From: Atrichornis clamosus
Taxonomy: Eukaryota; Chordata; Aves; Passeriformes; Menuridae
Length of the DNA stretch: 64,000 nucleotides
Direction of reading: 5' to 3'
Assembly: GCA_013400975.1 (NCBI GenBank)
Contig: WBMZ01003062.1
Span: 62,001-126,000 of the forward strand
Shown here: piece after piece, positions 1 to 14,520 of the stretch
Layout: every line of letters begins with the position of its first letter
How positions within the stretch are numbered: position 1 is the stretch's first letter
Notes under the pieces: generated by a model
Seen by the model: only the letters and a program-made list of their open reading frames with translations
What the model was told of the DNA's origin: nothing
Databases searched by the model: none
Position numbers and translations under genes: made by a program

Positions 1-3000
1 CTAGTGGGGCTGTGGGTCATTGTTGATATCACTGTGGTCCAGGTCCAGATCCTGACCCAGTCAAATATAGTCGGAGCTCTGGACACAGCAGAACTGGGAG
101 ATGAAGGATACAGTTTTTCCTGGGAGAGAAAAGTGCTTCATTTACTTGAAAAAACACCTATGATTTCCAGAAGATTAGTATTCACAATTTGCTCCTGCAG
201 GAAATAAGGTATCTTTAAAGCTTTGTTCTGATTCAGAAATCTCTTGAAATGCAGAATTGCTCTCTCAGAAAAAAAGTTACCAGCTTTGTCTAGTAGCCAG
301 TGATATTTGTCTGTATGCTTTATCTCTCTGCATTTGGCATAGCTTTCAGCTGGATGTATTACTTGATTTTTATTATAATATAAAATATTGCCTTAAAAAA
401 CCTGACAACTTTCTGGTACTTCTTTCTAGTCAATACTTTGCTTAGTCTGGCTTTGTGCTTGTCATAGGACATCAGCCTTGTGAAAACTTATGTTGCCATA
501 AAAAGTACCTTCATACTGTTTTGGCCTTGCAGAGAGGTAGGCTGTTTAGGATGTAGTTTGTGTGAGAATCAGTGGAGTAAAGGAATGGTTCAATCTGATG
601 TACAATTCTTGAGTATGATTTTAAGGGGTAGGGGAAACACAAGAGGGGTTCTGTCATGAAAATTTTCTCTGATTTGCGTTTTAAAAAGAAGAGCTCTAAA
701 TGCAAAAAATGCAGTGCCTTCTACTCATGAACATTTCCTTCCTTGGTAACTGTTTCCAAGCTGAATTGTTGATGAAAACCAAATCAAAACTCTCACTTCA
801 GCCTTTGGAATCACTTGACAGTTTTTACTCGCCTGTTTTCAAGTCCATAGGGGTGGATTGAATCCATCTGGTTAATTAGTTTTCTGCAGTAACTTCAGCA
901 GCAAGGAGTCTTATGCTGGCATCAGTGTCCTGAACATGCAGGGATATCCTGAGCAGGGCTAAACCTCCCTCAGAGGCCAGACTCCAGGGAACAGCAGGCT
1001 GTGCCCAGTAGCTCAAGTGTTGGAGTCTCACTGCTCCCCTGTGCCGGTGTCAGCAGCTCATGCACAGCAGCACCAGAGGAGGTGTTGCACAAATTCCCCA
1101 GCAGTGAGTGCAGGGAGGTTGTAGGGGTGTTTTTAATTTTTTTGGCCTTAACTGCTTCTGTTCCATCTGTGTTTCCTATTGGAGATCTGCAGCTGTATGG
1201 ATGTTTGCAGAGAGCTCCTTGGCATCATGCAGTCAAACATGAGCCAGGGAAATACACTTTGGATGGAGGAATGATGCCATATCTCTGAAATTACTTGTTT
1301 TCTTAATCTCATGGTACTGAGTCCAGAAGGACTCTCAGAAGGAGAAAAATTGGTGGCTAGCAATGTTTCTGCTTTGGTTTAAGTGAAGAGATTGCTAAAA
1401 ACAATTGTATTTGGTTCTGGTGATTTTTTGCATTTAAGTACATCTTTTATCTTTCCTATTTCTCAAGTGCATGGAAAACACTTTGAATTTAGTGCAAAAA
1501 ATGTATCTTTGCTAACATGAAGACATACATCGAAAAAAAGTGATGCTTTTGATATTCTGACAGGCAAGGTGAGAGCATGTTAAACAAACAAAAATTATAT
1601 TTGATTGTGGATGAGTGAATTTGCCTAAAAGTTATTGTTATCTCTATTCTTAAATTTTCCTTTTCTAAAATCTGTCTAGATTTTAAAAAGAACCTTTACC
1701 CTCTCCTTAGTGTAATGACTAAGTTTGCAGTCAACTCAGAATTATTCCAAAAATAGACACTCATAAAACAGACTACAGACCTTTTCAAAAGGGAGTCAAG
1801 AACATGTTTCTGTCTGCATTCAGGTAATACTTGAACTTATTGTTATTAATGGCACAGATACAAAGTGCCAGATTTATGTAGTTGCAGGAATCTCTGACAG
1901 TACCATGGCACAGCAGAAGTCATGACCACCTGCTTCAAAGATGATTGCAATTTTAACTTCTGACCAAGGATTTCTGATGGACGGGGTGACCTTCAGTCTC
2001 ACACCTTGGGAAGTCTCTCATAGAAAATGTTTTTTAGGAGATATTAAGTTAAAAAAGATGCAAAGCTATAAATAAAAAAAATTTCAAGAAATATGATTGA
2101 AAGCAAGTGAGGCAAACAAGCCTCAGTCCCTGTGTGCTCGTTTTCCTGAGAGCTGGGTTAGGCGAATTTTATTGCACACAGAGGGGAAGCTGCTGGTGTT
2201 TAAGTTGTGCCATGGCCTCAGCTTTCAGGGGATGTGGCAGAAGGACTCGAGGCAAGCAATGCCTGAGGCAGGGAGTTCTGACTCTGCTCAGCAAAAACTA
2301 CCTGTTTCTGCTCCTGAATGCAGATTCCAGGCACCCACAATTCAAAATGCACACAAAACCCTTCACCATAGCTGGTACCCACTCTGCAGCACAAATGTTT
2401 GGTTGTTGGACTCACTGGGAACTGGGTGGTTTGATGTGGTGTTCTACTATCCCATACCAAATCAAACATTTGGAATTCTGTATTTACTGACTGTCCAGCT
2501 TTCCTGAGCTTAAGCAATCACCAGAGAAATCAGGTTTAAGTATTTGCCTCTAATTGTATTTGACTTCTGTAAAATTATGGAGATTAACTGATGGTCTTCC
2601 ATCCTGTTGGGGACATTTCATCTGCTACCTTTGGGCAGCAGGGATGGGTGATGGGCCTTTTGAGTCCCCTCACAATTGTGTCCTATGGTGAGAACATATG
2701 TGATGTCTCTTTTCCATCTGTGAAAATGCACAGGTCTTTGAAGTTGTAGTGAACAAAGTATTCTGGGATGTCAGTGGTGAATTCAGGACACAGGGATATG
2801 GGGGAAAGCTTTAAACAGACTGGAGTTTTGCTGAGAAACTCCCCAGGGCTTCAAACTGAGGTTTAAACTGACACCAACATTTTATTGTGGTATGTCATTT
2901 GTTTTCCTTGGTATGGAAAATATAAAAAACTGGGGAGGCAAAGCAGGGAGAAACAAATATGATACTAAATATATTAATACTACCATAGAAGAAGCTTTCC

Positions 3001-4405
3001 TTCCTCAGGATTAATTTTGCTGAGAAATGAATGTGAAACACTTGTGAAATGAGTCATTCAATTTGTCAGTCCTAAATTAGTTGGTTTAACTTAGGAAACT
3101 GTATTTTGTTTACTAATGTAACCATAGCTATGAAGAATGTGGCTAAAGGAGCTTCTATGATATTACTGGTGGCTGATTTGGAAAACATTTCTACATGTGA
3201 CTTCCATATGCATCTCTGCTGGGGAGAGGAAATGAAAGCCTGATTGTGCAAGACCTTCATTGTTTTGGCACACTTCTGAATGGACAAAAGAGAAAAATTT
3301 CCCAGCTGTCCTGATTAATGCTAATGTGCTTCCAGTAGTCTTCCAGAGTGTTATTCATTGGGATTATTTAGAGGTACCTCTCTCATTCTTGCTTCCCAGA
3401 CAAAAGTGGCCACTTGCACAGAAGTAAAAAATAAATGTTTGTATATAGTTTTATCTCTTCTGAGGTAATCATCAGTGTTAGAGGCCCTAATAAATTCATG
3501 GAGTATGCTGATCATTGCTGCAGAAGGCCAAGGTGTTTCTGCTCTTTACACTTTGGGACTGAAGAACTTGATAAAGAGGAAAGGATGAGAGAGGGCAATA
3601 ATGCTGCTATAGTTTTCTCTCTTTCCTGCTCTGGAAGAAAGGGCATCCAAAGAGCTTTCTTATTGGCTTTGGAGTCATAGAGGAAAGGCAGTTTGAGCTG
3701 ATAATTGATTTTTCTAGAGAACAGAAGGCCAAATAGTGACTCATGGGCTAAATCCTGTTTGCAAAGCAATCTTCTGACCTGAGCAAATGACAAATGACTG
3801 GTGGCTGTGTGACTTATAATCTCCTCAGCACAGAGAATTAGCATTGCTGCCAGTCCAGAATGGTTCACAGTGCTTCTACTCCTGAAATAAGTAAGGTCTA
3901 GGCTTGGTTAAGCAACCCACTTTCTGGGATGATTGACATCTACCATGGCATGGAAATAAGTTGTCCTGACATCACTGCAGGTCACAGGTCCTGTGAGGAC
4001 CTTGCCAATCACTGCTCTCACTTGTGCAGTGAAGAACAAAAGCAAAACAAAAAATTCTGTCAAAGTATTAGTATTTAAAATGATTGTTCATAAAAATCAC
4101 TTATGCATAGAGACAGAACCAACAAAGCTGCTTTAATATGTTTAAAATAAAAATTAAACCAACGTGCTGGTAACTACAATGACGGACTAAGCAGGAAGCT
4201 GAAAACTGAACCAGGCTGCAGCAGGTGCACCCAAAGCTAAGGAGCACAGTGCTGAGGGGAGGGAAATGTGCAGCTGCAGGTCCAGTATAGCAAGCTGCTT
4301 GAAGTAAGTTGTCTACGTGTGTCTGATTTTACAAGCTCAAGCTGTAAGTAACAAAACTAAAATAAGCTCTGTTTGTTATGAATCATTATTGACTAAATGA
4401 TTTAT
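1..4405. other. AT-rich non-coding DNA, no gene recognised
   Basis: No exon, RNA gene or interspersed repeat is recognisable. The longest open frame (2097-2507, +, 136 codons) is matched by a second + frame (2107-2490) and a minus frame (2218-2517) that are open over the same 400 bases. Three frames open together suggest locally few stop triplets rather than selection for a protein. None of the three translations shows a domain, signal peptide or repeat I know. Confidence 0.7.
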
Positions 4406-4431
4406 TGTGCAAGTAGCTTGTGCAAGTGGCT
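4406..4431. repeat. two-copy 13-base tandem repeat
   Basis: TGTGCAAGTAGCT at 4406-4418 is followed directly by TGTGCAAGTGGCT at 4419-4431, with one mismatch. It looks like a local replication-slippage duplication and no function is implied. Confidence 0.7.
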
Positions 4432-7036
4432 GCAGATGCAGGTGATTTTTATATTGCCTTTCTCGCTGATTGGAATAAGGTCACTTTGTCTCCATGTGAC
4501 ATTGGTTTGGATTAATTACAAATTTTCCATACCATCTTCCATCCTTGAGACACAGCATGGTAAGACTTTTGGAGGTGGAATGATTGACACCAGAGAATAG
4601 CAAAGTTAAAGGCAGCTTTTTCATTTTCATCGACAAAATCACACCCTTTCTTGTTCTTCTGCTTGGCCTAGTGCATGTGGGTGGCCTGGATTTTGGGAAA
4701 ACAATTTTAGAATTGAACTTCTCAAATATTAATTTTAAGACGGGGTGTTGTTGCTATGTATCACTGTGGCTGTTGAGAATGTGACAGTGGTCTTGCAGTA
4801 CATAACAGGAAGTAAGAGGGATCAGGGAACTGGTGCACCAGGTTGTCCATTCCTTCATACATCTGAGTAACTTCTCTCTTCTTCAGGCCACCTCATCTCC
4901 CTACCACAGCAGTATTTCAAGAATAGTGGAACTTGCATCCTTTTACATTTTTTTTTCTTTCCTACAAGATAAAAAAGAACAAGTCCTTATTTTTGTTCCT
5001 GACAACAACATTAAAAAAATGTAGAATTTTGAGTTGAGTGGAAAAATAAAATAATGAGCTATCATAAAGCACTTTTTTTGCAGTGCTTCTGTCAAGTATT
5101 GTAAAATCACAATATTTCATTATGTCAATTCCGAAATAAAACTGTTACTTTTTCAGACTGGGTTCACTGTTTCTTATATGAAAACTGTTTAGCATCAATG
5201 CACCAAAAAATCCATGTAAGCCATCCTAGGTATCAGAACTTCTAGAAAGGAAAGCTATTACTAATTGTGGACTTTTCCCAACCTACATAAATCCTATTTT
5301 TGAATATATTCAACATAATTGCTCATTATGTAAGTATGTTAAAATGTACAACACCCTTACCATGTCTTCCTTCATTGAATGTCATGCTGTGAATTACAAA
5401 TCTGTTAATGTAGAAGTGTAACTTGCACATTCCAAATGCAAAGATCTATTTTCTGTTCCAAGTCTGTTATGAGACCATCTGTGATTGCCAGTTTGTACGA
5501 AGTGGATAGGAGCAATACGAGCTTGCATGCAGGTTGTGAATAAACTCTGTACTCTTTCTAACTACTGTAGCATGCAGTTTGCCAGCTTTAGAACATCAAC
5601 CAACTTTTTGTCTTAAGTTATGAAAATTTATGCCGTATTTATGTTCCAAAACTTTTCCGTAATTGCTTTCTGACTAAGAAACCATTAAGAGACCAAATTA
5701 TAAAAATCATAATTAACTTGGTATGTGGTATTGCTGTCTAGCAGTGATCTCTTTACGCAAGAGATGTGGTCTGCCTTACAAATGAGGATTTAGTCATCAG
5801 CTGTACTAGGTTAATGCAGGGGAGAGGATCTGTCATTGCAGGTTAATCAGGTGTGATGGGGGCTCTTTGGCCCTGGAACTGTCTCAGCAGGAAGTGCAGT
5901 GCTGTGCTGCTGTGTGGGTTCAGCCAGCACAAACCCAGTTGTGAAGCAGAGGAGTCCTGGGGTGGCAGACAGCTCCGTGGCTCAGTCCCTTTTCTGGGTC
6001 TGAAAGGGGTTCGTTGGCTGTACTGGGACTGCTGCTTTGTGTAACCTACTTGTGCTGTTGTCAGCCAGGCACTGACATCAAACTGCTGAGCAACCAGAAC
6101 TTGCAGAGAAATTGTGGCATTTCTCTTCCTTTGTAGGACAGAATTATTATTTTCAGAGTGGTGATAGAAGAAACGTTCTCTGAGTTGATCCATGGGTACA
6201 AGTGTGTTGTTTCTGTCAGCTGGTATTTGTTTTATAGATTTTCCCCCTTTCACCAAATGACAAAGTTGCAATGATTCTATGGATTGGCTTGGATTTATGA
6301 AAGTCAAAATACATGGCATGTTCTAAAGAAAAGGATGGTGTAGTCTGTGTCACTGCTGTTGCTTGCACTCCAGAGTGTGTTTCTTAGGGAAGACCAATGC
6401 ACACAGAAGCACCTAAAGGTCTCTGAAATGAGGCTATTTTTGTCAGTTTGAGGTTTTTCGTTTTTTTCCTTCAGGATAGAACTGCCTGCATCAAGCAAGG
6501 TGTGCTACGGCATCCACGATATAAGACCTGGACTAAATATGATATGCTGAGTAGTCTTCTATAAAACAGATGAAAGTCATGAAGCTAAGCATCTTCAGTG
6601 CAGATACACGGAAATATTTGTGCAGAAAGATAGGTGATTCCAGATCACTTGCTTGACCTGCCAGCTGGTGGAAGTGCAGTGTTTCTCCCTCAGCACCTCC
6701 ATTCAGCTGCAAGAGGTCTCTTGTTGCCTATCAGAGTTCTAATTTTGCTGGGGAAGATGAAAAATGTGCGTCAGTGGTGCCATAGTCTAAACTATTATGA
6801 ACTGCAGGGTTTTTTTAGAGTTTTAGTCAGTGTGGGTTACCACAGATAATAATAGTATCCTCTGCACTGTGCTAGATTGCTCTCAGATTCTATTGGCTGT
6901 TTTGTGCTCATCAGGGGTTAGCAAAGAAACTCCGTGTGGGCTAAGTGAGGTAAAGGTGAGCTTAGGATGCATTTTCATCACTCATCAAAATTCTGTTAAA
7001 CTTTTTTAAGGATTAAAAACCTGACTTTCCACCCCC
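4432..7036. other. AT-rich non-coding DNA with isolated poly(A)-signal-like motifs
   Basis: No coding region is supported. AATAAA hexamers occur near 5045 and at 5135-5140, in a very AT-rich stretch with the texture of a vertebrate 3' untranslated region or intron. No upstream terminal exon can be identified, so the motifs alone do not establish a transcript end. The 158-codon minus-strand open frame at 5843-6319 is overlapped by an open plus frame (5853-6044) and has no recognisable domain. Confidence 0.6.
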
Positions 7037-7910
7037 TAATTAATGCAGACCTGTCTCATCTGTCCCTCCAACAGTAGCTCTGCTCATCTGTGGGAGTGGT
7101 ATTTGCTCTTCCTGCACCCCAAAAATCCCCAAACATTTGAAGAATCGATAGGTTGCTGTTTCCCCTGATATATTTCTTTCCTTTTTTTTTTTGTAATCAA
7201 ATTAACTCCTGAGTTCTCCATTATAACCTGACAGTGGACCCATCTTCAGAAGCGACTGTAAATTATGCATCTATTTTAGCCTTGTTTCCTGAGGCAATTA
7301 AATTTTTTCAGAGACATTGTCAGTCTGTCCCTCTGTGTTCTCCCAATAACTTTTTAACCTGTTGTCACATTACTGTAAAACCTGACAGAGAGATAGATAT
7401 TTCAGCTTACAAAATCTGGAGGAATTCCATGAAAACAGATGGCTAATTAAAGGAATGCAACCCAATTAGTGTCCAGAAGGGAAATGTTTTATCATGTGCT
7501 TAGCACTTGAGTTCTTCATGGAATTTACACGAAATAAAAATATCCCAAACATAACAAAGCTTTCATTAGTGCCAGCAATGTGTTACACATTTTGGAGTCG
7601 AACCACAATGCACAAACCCACCAGTACTGTTAGTTCTACAACTCATACTTTTTTGTTAATATTAACTATTTTAAGGAAAACAACCAGAACTAGTTAGGAA
7701 GTTGAATTAAGATTTGTTTTTCCAGATGAGCCGCTTATTTTACACCATTGTTTTTGTGTTATTATAGTAAAATATGAGGCACAGTGTGCTCTGGCAGCCA
7801 GGTGGGCCAACTGTGTCCAAGCCTATTTGTACTGTGGATTATGACTTGATAATTTTTTTTAAAGTCTTAATTAGTCATTACAATTCCCACCCTTTTGTTA
7901 CATTTAATTA
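7037..7910. promoter_or_regulatory. candidate conserved non-coding element(s), TAATTA-rich
   Basis: Four TAATTA motifs, the core recognised by many homeodomain proteins, occur at 7037-7042, 7444-7449, 7868-7873 and 7905-7910. Fewer than one is expected by chance in about 870 bases at this AT content. The stretch also lacks recognisable repeats and coding potential. Such composition is common in deeply conserved vertebrate enhancers, but AT-rich neutral DNA can look the same. This is an inference without any alignment; the motif clustering is all that is seen directly. Confidence 0.2.
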
Positions 7911-10900
7911 TTTTTCTTTATTTTCCTTTTCCCTCTTAATGAAATAAATCAACCTGTGCTTTTATTCCACCCTGCCCCAAACCAGCATCATCCAGCACCT
8001 GTGCTGTCCCAGAATGCTTCCAGGAAACTTGTGCGGTAAGGCTGCTGCAGTTTAAAGGCCTTTGAAGTGTCTGTAAAATTACAAGCTATCATTCCTGATA
8101 CAGCAGCAAAGACACATTTTGTCTGGCAACAACTGGGTAGCAGGAAAGGGGAGAACGCTTACACTTGTAGCGTGTGGTTTCAGCTGTGGGGTTTGAACCA
8201 GCTCTCATTATATTTCTGTCACTGCTCCCAGACCGATCGAGCTGCTTTTGTCTGGGTCCCAGGTAAGGAGATGTCAAAGATAAATTAGTTCCTGTAATTA
8301 GGATGCCTGACCTTGCTGGCAGAACAGTAGCTTAATGTGTGAGGACTGTGAGAGCCTGCACCAGTCTAAGAAACAAGTTTCTTGATACAACTGCAAATTG
8401 TTCACTTGACAGGGAGTGGAGCAGAGCTCAGAAAGGATATTAAGGTGCAGTTCTGGGACAGTGTGCACAGCTCACTGTGCTGTTTTGACAAATGAACTAC
8501 TTGGAAAAGCCTGGAAGATGCTCTATGGAGCTGGGATCACACTTTGGCTGATCTGATTTATCTTTGACAATAGGTATAAAATCATATCATAAGCTATAGT
8601 TTACTTCAGTTTTGGAATTTATAATGGTATAAGACCAAGATGATGCTCTCTGTTGCCACTGAAACAAAATGAAGTCTTTTGCAGAATTATGTTTAGTGAT
8701 GAAATCTCTCCAAAGAGGTTCCCAGAGACATTCATGTGCATGCCATTAGTTTACTAGTGTGGTTCTTGATGGGTAAAGGCAGTCTTTGCTATGCTGTAGA
8801 GAGCTGCATCTTAATATTGCCCATTCTTTTGAAGAAGGCAGGAGCCCAAAAGGTAAATTCTAGCTGTTATCAGACCATATGTCCTGGAATTCACCTGATA
8901 GAGTCTTTTTCCAGAACAACTGTAGACAAAGAGACCTTGAAGCCTGGGAGATTATATTTTCCCCAGTTTATTAACACTCTCTGTTTTAAATCTTGCTGTT
9001 CTGGTGATTCTTGCAGTGTCCTGTCTTGTTCTTTTTAAGCTTCTCATCTAAATAATATCTTGTGTTAATCAGTTTTACAATTTAATTGCACTATGTAAAG
9101 CCGGATTTTTTTTTATCAAGTTAATAATTTAGTTTGAGCAAATGTCATATTTCTTATAAGTTCTGGGACCTGACAAACAGAAGATATTCATTCAAAAATA
9201 CTTTAAATTGGCTGAGATGATCTAGAAGTCACAAGGGAAAATCTCCACAGGTGCATGCATTAGTCACCTTCTGAAGTGCTGTCTAGGAAAATTTATTTTA
9301 TTTGAGATTATGCAGATAATGCTTTAGCCAGCATCAGAATTCTTCTAATTATTTTGACTGATGATGGTACAGTGGTGCCTGTGGGATAGAATATGAAAGC
9401 ATCTTCCAGCACCTGATACCTGTTCCTTGCTTCAATAGCACCAATTGATCTTGGCTCTTTTGGCATCAGTAGAATTGCAGCTCCTGTGTAAAATCAGAGA
9501 GTGGGAAGTTGAAACGCTTTGTTTCTGCTTTGGTTTTTTTTTTTAAATTTTCTCTTACCAGCCTGATTACTGAATCAGCCAGGGCTAGTTCTCTGCTGTT
9601 TTCATGTCCCAGTGCCAAAGGCAAACAAAAAAAGTATGAAAGTGGAAGCTGTTCTCTTTCAATTTATATTCCCTTAATTTACGCTCTTTGCACAGTTTTG
9701 AAGACAAAAAGCTTTAGTGCATGAAAGTGTCTTGTTCTAGGTTACTCTCCTTTTTGGGGATTTTATTAAGTAATTATGTTAATCATAAGTCTTCTGACTT
9801 CTGGTTTTTTCTCTTTTGCCTCTAGGTAACAATAATGAAGGAACAAAAAGTAAACATAATTTTATTACTCTCTTGATCTGTTTAACCTGTCATAAACTTG
9901 TGGAGATTTTTATGGCATTTAGTTATAGGTTTGTTTGGTGATTTTGTTTTGGTTTTTCATGTTGAATAGCTATTAACACCCTTGAGTTTGATTCTTTTGT
10001 AGATTTTTTTTTTTTTACTGCCTGTGAGGGTTTTTCATTCCCTTCTCTTCTGACGTATGGTAGAGCAGAAGAATGGGTTAAACTGAATCCTAATTATTTT
10101 TGTAGCTTGAAGTCAATAGACATTCATGAAGTAACAGCAAACTGTTATGATGTTGAGACCCCTCCTGTCAGGGGTCTTAAAACAAGCTGTAATGGCACCG
10201 GAAACATCAAACAGGTTTGGAAAGAGAAGTTCCCATGAAGTTAGCCTCACAGTGTATCCTGTTTCTAATCTGCCTGTATAAAACACTATTTTTTTGGATG
10301 CTATCTGTAAGACAAGCCTCATCAGCTCTGAAACTTCCTCCCTTCTGAAAGTTTGACAGGCTGTTTCTTCCCACCTAATTAACAATTTTTTTTTTACCTC
10401 AAACTATGCACTTTGTTTTTAACCTTTGTGTAAGTCAAGATTACAGAGGATCCAGAAATCAATTTATCATCATTGCTGTGCTGTGTGGCTGCCTGAAGGT
10501 ACAGAGGGCTGACACCTGCCTGGAACAAGAGTTCACATAACGTTAGAAATGCGGTTCTAAGGTGTCACAGTCTACAGTTGCTGAGGAGACCCCAGAACTG
10601 GATTTCCTGCAAACCCCCTCCAAACTCCTAAAGAGTTAGGAACTGTACAGAATAGCTGAGAAAATGAATTTTTGTTTTGGGGTTTATGACGGATTCTGTC
10701 TTGCACGTATTTTTTAAAGTACTTTTCTGAAATAGTCTGCTTCTTGAGGGAGCTCGTTCAGGAGGTATGATGTTCTTGACGTGTTGCAGAAGCAGGGGCC
10801 AAGAGCTGGCGGTGGTGCCCTGCGGATCCGTGCCCTGTGAGGTGACAGCGCGGGGCAGCACCGGAGGCGGGAGGGGAGGGATGGGTTGGCGGTGGTTGCT

Positions 10901-13900
10901 CACGTGTGCTGCCTGAAGGATGGGCTCAGTTCGGTGCCACAGTGAATCCCACTGTGCTAATCCACCTGTCTCTGCCGAGCTCCAGGGCTGTGGGGATCGG
11001 GGGAACTGGAGATGGCTTGGCACACCTCCTGAGGCAGGTGAAAGCCCTGATGAGTTGCACCCAAAGCACTGTGTGAAAGGGCTAGTACTAAGGTTCCTAA
11101 TTCAAGCACGTAAAATTTGGTCAATGCCTCCCCCTTGTGCATGTGCATTAGGATACAGCTTGTGTTGTGTGGTCTCCTGCTGTGGCAGTGTCTCACCCCT
11201 TGCTCAGGAATGGGTAGCTTCATCTGGGGCTGAAGTGGGGTTTTGCAGGACTGTGACTGATGATACTGACTTTGTTGGTGAAGAACTGGGAAGGCTTCAA
11301 TGACTGTGGAATTACAGGAGGAAAAGGGAGGATCTCAAACATCTCTTAATCCGAGTTGCAATTCCATCTAACACCCTGTGCTTGTGCTGTTTAACTGCAC
11401 ACTTTCAGTGTACATGCGCGTGTGTCATAATGCAGTGAAATGTCCTAAATAAATTAGAAAAGTATTTTGTGGTGTTTCTTCCACAGTCATCATAAAAGCT
11501 GTTTCTCATGGTCTGATCAGGTCTGTACACAGATTTTTATTCCTTTCTTTTTCTCATGACATCGTCACTGACTATTGGTCACCAGAGATTCAAATGAAAT
11601 GTTGAATTCTCTACATCGATTCAAAAATCCCATTGTCAATAATAAACGGGCTGCATTCATGTGCAGAAGATATGTTGCCATATAGAAATGTGCATTGTCA
11701 TCCTGACTAGCATAAAATAAGCTTATAAAACTTTAATGCAAACCCATTGCTCAGAGGAAAATCCCTCTACTTGCATCAGGATGCTGAAACGACACAGCTG
11801 TGAGTTGTTATAGTCACCTGCTTTCTCCTTTGCCTGACAGAATTGTTGAAAGCATGGCTCTGCTCTATTCACTATTTCTACTAGTAAATCTTGTGTGACA
11901 GGAAAAAACCTAAATGTATTGTGTTGGTGTAGGGAATTAGAGTATTATTTTCTTTTTGCTGTTGTTGTCTAGCTAGGGAAATGTATTTCCTGTCAGAGCT
12001 GTTTCCAAGGAAAAACACGTTTCCATTATTTGCCTATAATTTCTATTACTACTATGTGAACTCTTTGCACTTTGACATGCTTAAAGGACAGCTGGAGATC
12101 TTTGGTTCTCAGGGCTGAAATTTCTACATTCCTGTTAGACAAAATCTGAAACTTAGACATGTTGATAGCAAAATGTATTCTGAAAGATAGATATATGGTT
12201 TGCAGCAAGGCTCTAAGTCAAAGATTATTCATTCAAGTGTTAAATATACTTAATGTTAAAAACACATTTCATTTACCTCTGAAACACTTATCTTGTATCT
12301 GAAACTGTCACCACAGTAAAACAAATACAATTTAAATTCCAGAGTACTTAATGTCAATACATAAGTAGAAACTTTCAAACATGGTTGTGTTTATATTGAT
12401 TCCTTTTTTCTGAGGATGGTATCTGCTGCATGAAAACTTTACAGAAAAAATTAGTTGGTTTTTTTTTTTGCACTTACAGAGAGTCTTTTTAATGACTTTG
12501 CAATGTGACATCAAGAAAAGATGTAGTTTTTTAGCAGCTTTGTAAAAGCTGCTTTGTTTTCTCACTCTGTTTTTACAAAGATCACTTGGGAAGGGCAAGA
12601 GTTAAATTGAAATACTAGATTTCCAAAAATACAGGACAGACTGAAATACATCCCTTTGTGTGTACCAATCTCCTTTCCTGGAGTGCATAAATCCAGAAAA
12701 ACACATTACTGATCCCATACCAGAACACGTGTACTCTGCTGTCATTTCTAGTGATGTATCTCATAACTTAAACATGAATTTTAGCTTTATATCTAGCCCA
12801 TTAAGGGGAAAAGTAGCATTTCATGTAGCTATTAGCTTCTCTAATGCATGGTGACACTGTGGAATTTGCATGGCAAGCTGATCAGGGCTATTTTGCAACA
12901 GATTTATCTATTCCTACCCCCTGCACTTAACTTTTTTTTTTTATTTTGTGGGGCATTTAGTCTGTTCAGAGTTAAAGAATTGCATAATTTAGGAAAAAGG
13001 AGCCTTGATGGGAAAATGAATTTCTGAGGCATATATCAGACAAGATGTTGCTGTCAGATCTTGTCATTAGATAGAAGGAACATCAGCACAAAAATAAGCC
13101 TTTGTAGCCCTTGGCATCTGTGTTAAGTATTTATGCAAGAATTAAGTTTCTGCTGCAGTGAATGGAGCTGATGTCTGTGTTTCCATTTATTCAAAAGGGG
13201 ACTTCTTGTGATGCTCGTGTCCTTGAGAGAGGGCAGGTGAGAGTCCTCAGCAGTTTTCTCCTGTCTTTAGCAAGGGATTATCGATATCCTTGGGGAAAAA
13301 ACGTAAATGTCATGTAAATCATCCCAGTGGAGTTCAGTCCAGTTGCAGTAAGAAGCCTGATTACTTTGTTCTGACCTTTGGTAGTCTCAAAGGTGTTTAT
13401 ATTTCCAGTAAAATAAAAGGATGCCCGTATAGGCTTTTGGCTGCTTAACATATATTTCCTACTTCAATAGAACTGAAGTATTACAAGGGCTCTACCTTAT
13501 TTTTCAAATAAATGGAATTGTCCTTTTTCTTTTTTTTTTTTTGTCCTCAGGCTGAGAGCTCATTAATAATAACCATCAGCACTGAGATTTCTTAACTCAC
13601 CTTGACTGAGAACAAGAAACTCCACGGTTATTAGAAGGTCTGTAAAAAAGATGCAAATGTGCCAGAAAATTCTTTTTCTAAGCATTGCAAAATTTGACTA
13701 TTGTTCCCTCTGGAAGAAGTCTTTCATATATATAAAATAATACCTCAACAGTTCATGATTTAATTTGGCATCAAAATAACAGAAGTGAGTGAATGGCACT
13801 CTTCCTGGGAATTACTCTTCTAGAACTCTAACTCACAGCTAGAAGAACAGACTTTACAGTTCCTTTTTAATCATGGTCTACTGGCACCTTTATCTTAGAT

Positions 13901-14520
13901 GCTACAAAATGTATCTTTCTGCAACTTGTTAAATGAATTCCTTAAAATGTTATCCTAAATTTTAGATGCTGTTTGTGTCTTGTTTTACTCTTGAGACTAT
14001 AGCTTTATTTAGAATCCCATTGTTTTCTGTGATTTTTAACATGTTGTGTCTTCTGTCACTCATTTTGCCACTTCTAGTGTTCTGTTTTCAGTATACGTGT
14101 TATCCAGTGCTAAAATGATATGTCTTCAATTGATTTCCATTCAACACTTGCCCACTTCTTAACTTTAATAATATCCCTTTGATGCTAGAATGTTCTCTAT
14201 TAGAATGAAGCATTGTTCTTTCATCCTGTACCACAACAGGACCTGATACAACCGCTTCTGTTTCAAAATGGTATGGATAAGTTGGATGAGATCTTCCCTG
14301 AAGGCACACTAAACTATTTTTTTGAGCAGACAGACAGATGCCTTTTTTATTTGTTCATGATCTCTACCATGTTTGTTTTCTAAGATGGAATAATACAGAT
14401 TCTTGGTAAATCTTCTTTGTGCAGTGAGGAAAGCATATAACAAGCTGGGTGCTTTCAGACATAAACAAATGCATCTGTTCTGCTTAAAGCATAGTGGAAT
14501 TTAGTTCTGTATCAGCTTTA
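7911..14520. other. mostly AT-rich non-coding DNA with a GC-richer patch
   Basis: No gene is recognised. Long T runs occur at 9534-9544 and 10004-10016. From about 10780 to 11000 the sequence is distinctly GC-richer, with about a dozen CpG dinucleotides. That is marginal for a CpG island, and no TATA box or exon adjoins it. Opposed open frames there (10628-11023 minus, 10920-11303 plus, 10957-11223 minus) overlap one another and resemble nothing known. 11300-14520 is again AT-rich with short open frames only. Confidence 0.6.

Noticed and set aside
2097..2517. Region open in three frames, considered as an exon
   Set aside because: Simultaneous openness in three frames points to base composition, and none of the translations is recognisable.
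6263..6285. GATTCTATGGATT-like string, considered as a CR1 3' end
   Set aside because: The upstream 200 bases on either strand show none of the CR1 3' untranslated or coding motifs.
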